Below, in pieces: positions 3,613-6,287 of a stretch of DNA of 6,287 bases. The stretch lies in assembly GCA_947374105.1 (NCBI GenBank), contig CANCAO010000103.1, positions 1 to 6,287 of the forward strand, read 5' to 3'. This DNA comes from Comamonadaceae bacterium. GTDB lineage: Bacteria; Pseudomonadota; Gammaproteobacteria; Burkholderiales; Burkholderiaceae_C. Both the position numbers and the translations under genes were made by a program. The notes beneath the pieces are model-generated. The model was not told the origin of the DNA. It ran no database searches and saw only the letters and a list, made by a program, of their open reading frames with translations. Each line of letters opens with the position of its first letter. The stretch's first letter is position 1.

Positions 3613-5067
3613 ACGCGTGAGAACTTTTTCTCTGGGCATCAGCGCCAGCACCGCATCCAGCGAAGGCGTTTGTGCCGTGCCCAGTACCAAAACACGCACC
3701 GGCATGGCGAGTTGCGGCATCTTCAGGCCGCACTCAAGCAAGGTCTCTTTGATGGCGGCTGCGATGGCGGCTTTGTCCCAGACACATACGGCCAGTTTGT
3801 TGCCCAGCAACTGCAATACCGGTTGAATGGACTCGGTGACGTGCTGGCTTAGTTCGTCGGCCTTGGGCGTGATGTCGGCATAGAACGCCGCGGCCCAGCG
3901 GGCCAACGCCACCGTGGTGTCGCAGCGGTCTTTGAACAAGCCGCAAATTTTTGCCAAGTGTCCTTCGACAATCTCAGGACGAGCGGAATCTGAAACATCG
4001 GTGCCGACAGACACGCCCTGCTTTTGCAGTTGCGCCGCAACCAGCGGCACCAGTGCCTCGTCTGCCATGGCTTTGAGGTGCTGGGCGTTGACCCAGTTCA
4101 ACTTGGCTTCGTCAAACTGCGCGGCGCTGCGGCCCAGATGGTCTAGGTTGAACCACTGCAAGAATTGCTCGCGGCTGAAGATCTCATCATCGCCATGGCT
4201 CCAGCCCAGGCGGGCCAGGTAGTTGACCATGGCTTCGGGCAGGTAGCCTTCATCGCGGTACTGCGTGACCGGCTTGGCGCCGTTGCGCTTGGACATTTTG
4301 ACGACGTGCTTCTCGCCCTGCTCGTCCTCCATTTCGGTCAGCACGGTGGGCAGATGCGCATAGACCGGGTGCTCTTTGCCCAAGGCCTTGAAGATGTTGA
4401 TCTGGCGTGGCGTGTTGTTGACGTGATCGTCCCCGCGTATGACGTGGGTGATGGCCATGTCAAGGTCGTCCACCACCACGCAGAAGTTGTAGGTGGGTGT
4501 GCCCACGGCTTCACCGTTTTGCGCGGGGCGGGCAATCACCAGATCGTCCAGCTCGTCGTTGCTGATCTCGATGCGGCCTTTGACTTTGTCTTCCCACACG
4601 ACCGAACCAGTCTGCGGATTTTTGAAGCGCAGCACGGGCTGTACGCCGTGGGGAATGGGGGGCAATGTTTTGCCGGGTGCGGGCCGCCATGTGCCGTCAT
4701 AGCGCGGTTTTTGCTTGGTGGCCATTTGGTGCTCGCGCAGCGCGTCCAGCTCAGCCACGCTCATGTAGCAGGGGTAGACATGGCCAGCGGCTTGCAGGTC
4801 CAGCAAGACCTGTTTGTAGCGGTCTATGCGCTGCATTTGGTAGAAAGGGCCTTCATCGTAGTTCAGCCCGAGCCAGGCCATGCCTTCGATGATCACATCA
4901 ACTGCCGCCTGGGTGGAGCGGTCTTGGTCGGTGTCTTCGATGCGCAGTATGAAGTCGCCACCGTTGGCCCGGGCAAAGGCCCATGGGTAGAGCGCCGAGC
5001 GGATATTGCCCAGGTGAATGAAGCCCGTGGGCGACGGGGCGAAGCGGGTGCGAATTTTTTGTGTCAC
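3598..5067 (-). CDS. gltX: Glutamyl-tRNA synthetase (GluRS)
   Basis: Class I aminoacyl-tRNA synthetase that attaches glutamate to tRNA-Glu in the cytoplasm using ATP. The 489-residue sequence shows [14 protein letters not shown] (residues 8-21, the HIGH-type ATP site), LRIEDTD (41-47), GDDH (212-215) and VVKMSKR (255-261, the KMSKS loop). A helical anticodon-binding C-terminus runs from about 300. The start is GTG 5067, two bases after the metZ stop, and [15 protein letters not shown] matches the usual family N-terminus; no strong Shine-Dalgarno is visible, so translational coupling to metZ is likely. The zinc-site ligands of the E. coli enzyme are mostly absent: C100 remains, but M102, W127 and P129 replace the others. 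Residues 353-370 look like an insertion made by a dispersed repeat (3960-3987), which fits a length somewhat above the approximately 465-470 I remember for relatives. tRNA-Glu lies just downstream. Confidence 0.97.
   Translation of the reverse strand: MTQKIRTRFAPSPTGFIHLGNIRSALYPWAFARANGGDFILRIEDTDQDRSTQAAVDVIIEGMAWLGLNYDEGPFYQMQRIDRYKQVLLDLQAAGHVYPCYMSVAELDALREHQMATKQKPRYDGTWRPAPGKTLPPIPHGVQPVLRFKNPQTGSVVWEDKVKGRIEISNDELDDLVIARPAQNGEAVGTPTYNFCVVVDDLDMAITHVIRGDDHVNNTPRQINIFKALGKEHPVYAHLPTVLTEMEDEQGEKHVVKMSKRNGAKPVTQYRDEGYLPEAMVNYLARLGWSHGDDEIFSREQFLQWFNLDHLGRSAAQFDEAKLNWVNAQHLKAMADEALVPLVAAQLQKQGVSVGTDVSDSARPEIVEGHLAKICGLFKDRCDTTVALARWAAAFYADITPKADELSQHVTESIQPVLQLLGNKLAVCVWDKAAIAAAIKETLLECGLKMPQLAMPVRVLVLGTAQTPSLDAVLALMPREKVLTRLKAR
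3960..3987. repeat. Short dispersed repeat inserted in frame in gltX
   Basis: The plus strand at 3961-3987 reads TCCTTCGACAATCTCAGG followed by ACGAGCGGA. It differs at two positions from a repeat I remember as widely scattered in proteobacterial genomes (TCCTTCGACAAGCTCAGG, then ACGAACGGA). GTCCT (3960-3964) and AGGAC (3976-3980) form its small internal inverted repeat. Read through gltX it gives [10 protein letters not shown] (residues 361-370). The peptide pattern (S)-x-RPE-x-VEG is the usual protein footprint of this repeat in one of its frames. Confidence 0.7.
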
Positions 5068-5069
5068 GG

Positions 5070-6284
5070 TCAGCTTAATGAATTGATGCCCCGGGCCAGG
5101 TCAGCCTTCAGGTCATCGATGTGTTCCAGGCCCACGGCCACGCGGATCAGGCCTTGGCCAATGCCCGCAGCTTGGCGCTGCACTTCGGTCAGGCGGCCAT
5201 GCGAGGTGGTGGCGGGGTGGGTGATGGTGGTTTTGGTGTCCCCCAAATTGGCGGTGATGGACATGACGCAGGTGCTGTCAATCACGTGAAAGGCGTTTGC
5301 TCGCCCTGCTTCGGGGGTTGCGCCCACCACGTCAAACGACACCACCGCCCCGCCCATGCCGGACTGCTGTTGCATGGCCAGCGCGTGTTGCGGGTGCGAG
5401 GCCAAGCCGGGGTAGTACACCCGCGCCACCTTGGGTTGTTGTTCCAGCCAAGTGGCCAGCTCCAGCGCGGCCTCACTTTGGGCACGCATGCGAATAGACA
5501 GCGTCTCCATGCCTTTGAGGACGACCCAGGCGTTGAACGGCGACAGGCTCATGCCCGCGCTGCGCATCACTGGCATAAACTTCTCGTCGATCAGTTTTTT
5601 AGTGCAGCAAATAGCCCCGGCAATCACGCGGCCCTGCCCATCCAGGTACTTGGTGCCCGAGTGAATGATGAGGTCAGCCCCCATCTTCGCGGGCTGCTGC
5701 AAGGCAGGCGAGCAAAAGCAGTTGTCCACCGCCAGCAGGGCACCGGCGGCATGGGCCACGTCGGCCAGGGCGCGGATGTCGCACACCTCGGTCAGCGGGT
5801 TGGTCGGGGTTTCGGCAAACAGCAGCTTGGTGTTGGGCTGCACGGCGGCTTGCCACTGCGCCACGTCGGTTTGCGACACAAACGTGCTTTGCACGCCAAA
5901 CTTGCCAAACTCACCGGCAATCAGCTTGATGGTCGAGCCAAACACCGACTGCGAACAAATGACGTGGTCACCTGCCTTGAGCAGGCCCATGCACAGCAGC
6001 AAAATAGCGGACATGCCGGAGCTGGTGCCGATACAGGCCTCTGTGCCCTCCAAAGCGGCCAGGCGCTGCTCCATGCTGGCCACCGTGGGGTTGGTGAAAC
6101 GGGAGTAGATATAGCCCTCTTCCTCACCCGCAAAACGGCGCGCGGCGGTGGCGGCGTCGGGCTGCACAAAGCTGCTGGTCATATACAGCGCTTCGGAGTT
6201 TTCACCAAACTGGCTTTTGGCCACGGCAGTACGCACGGCCAGCGTGTTCAGGTGCAGGTGTTCAGGTAATTTTTTAGCCGACAT
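5070..6284 (-). CDS. metZ: O-succinylhomoserine sulfhydrylase
   Basis: PLP-dependent enzyme of the Cys/Met metabolism family that joins O-succinylhomoserine with sulfide to give homocysteine, the direct sulfhydrylation route to methionine in the cytoplasm. The 404 residues are full length for the family. Visible landmarks are YSRFTNPT (residues 60-67, a cofactor-phosphate loop from the neighbouring subunit), GTSSGMSA (86-93), ETPTNP (158-163), AVDN (185-188, with D187 contacting the PLP ring), [12 protein letters not shown] (209-220, with K212 forming the Schiff base) and the C-terminal [13 protein letters not shown] (384-396). The [12 protein letters not shown] form favours MetZ over cystathionine gamma-synthase (MetB) or MetY, though substrate preference is not proven by sequence. 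ATG 6284 is the start; its ribosome binding site lies outside the window. It ends in TGA two bases before gltX, suggesting co-transcription. In related genomes, as I recall, metZ follows purF. Confidence 0.94.
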   Translation of the reverse strand: MSAKKLPEHLHLNTLAVRTAVAKSQFGENSEALYMTSSFVQPDAATAARRFAGEEEGYIYSRFTNPTVASMEQRLAALEGTEACIGTSSGMSAILLLCMGLLKAGDHVICSQSVFGSTIKLIAGEFGKFGVQSTFVSQTDVAQWQAAVQPNTKLLFAETPTNPLTEVCDIRALADVAHAAGALLAVDNCFCSPALQQPAKMGADLIIHSGTKYLDGQGRVIAGAICCTKKLIDEKFMPVMRSAGMSLSPFNAWVVLKGMETLSIRMRAQSEAALELATWLEQQPKVARVYYPGLASHPQHALAMQQQSGMGGAVVSFDVVGATPEAGRANAFHVIDSTCVMSITANLGDTKTTITHPATTSHGRLTEVQRQAAGIGQGLIRVAVGLEHIDDLKADLARGINSLS

Positions 6285-6287
6285 ATC

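Noticed and set aside
4165..5289. A 374-codon open frame on the plus strand opposite gltX
   Set aside because: It is the antisense shadow of gltX and the end of metZ; the residue make-up (runs of V, A, G, H) is that of a complementary strand and no family motif is present.
5121..6269. A 382-codon open frame on the plus strand opposite metZ
   Set aside because: Shadow of GC-rich metZ; rich in H, G, R and Q with no domain, while the minus strand encodes a complete PLP enzyme.

Overview
The window looks like a chromosomal segment of a betaproteobacterium of the order Burkholderiales, most likely family Comamonadaceae (Rhodoferax/Polaromonas-like). The reasons are the protein style of the glutamyl-tRNA synthetase and O-succinylhomoserine sulfhydrylase, the DUF924 protein, and an intergenic motif that I remember as a dispersed repeat of comamonad genomes. 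The assignment rests on recognition, not on a search.

The right part (about 3160-6284) is core genome on the minus strand. metZ (methionine biosynthesis) is followed after 2 bases by gltX (glutamyl-tRNA synthetase, GTG start). Then comes a three-gene tRNA cluster, Ala(GGC)-Glu(TTC)-Asp(GTC), closed by a strong intrinsic terminator at 3162-3194. A promoter-like sequence with a perfect TATAAT lies between gltX and the tRNAs, and its -35 lies inside the last codons of gltX. The enzyme that charges tRNA-Glu therefore sits directly upstream of tRNA-Glu.

The left part (1 to about 3118) is accessory in character and all on the plus strand. It holds: the C-terminal part of an unidentified coiled-coil protein (1-669); a DUF924 protein (703-1242); about 430 bases without an intact gene, containing a dispersed repeat and the debris of an ORF6N-domain gene; an overlapping DUF4160/DUF2442 pair; a divergent GIY-YIG-type protein followed after 2 bases by a 78-residue conserved hypothetical; and an 82-residue, strongly acidic unknown. 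It ends beside the 3' end of tRNA-Asp, a typical place for integrated DNA, but I see no integrase or attachment repeat here.

The observation most worth a second look is a short dispersed repeat apparently inserted in frame inside gltX (3960-3987). It adds the peptide [10 protein letters not shown] to an essential enzyme. Next are a 24-base perfect palindrome inside the DUF4160 gene, the ORF6N gene debris with its 29-base palindrome, and the acidic 82-residue protein, which has no Lys or Arg after residue 9. I see no complete, clearly new multi-gene system in the window.
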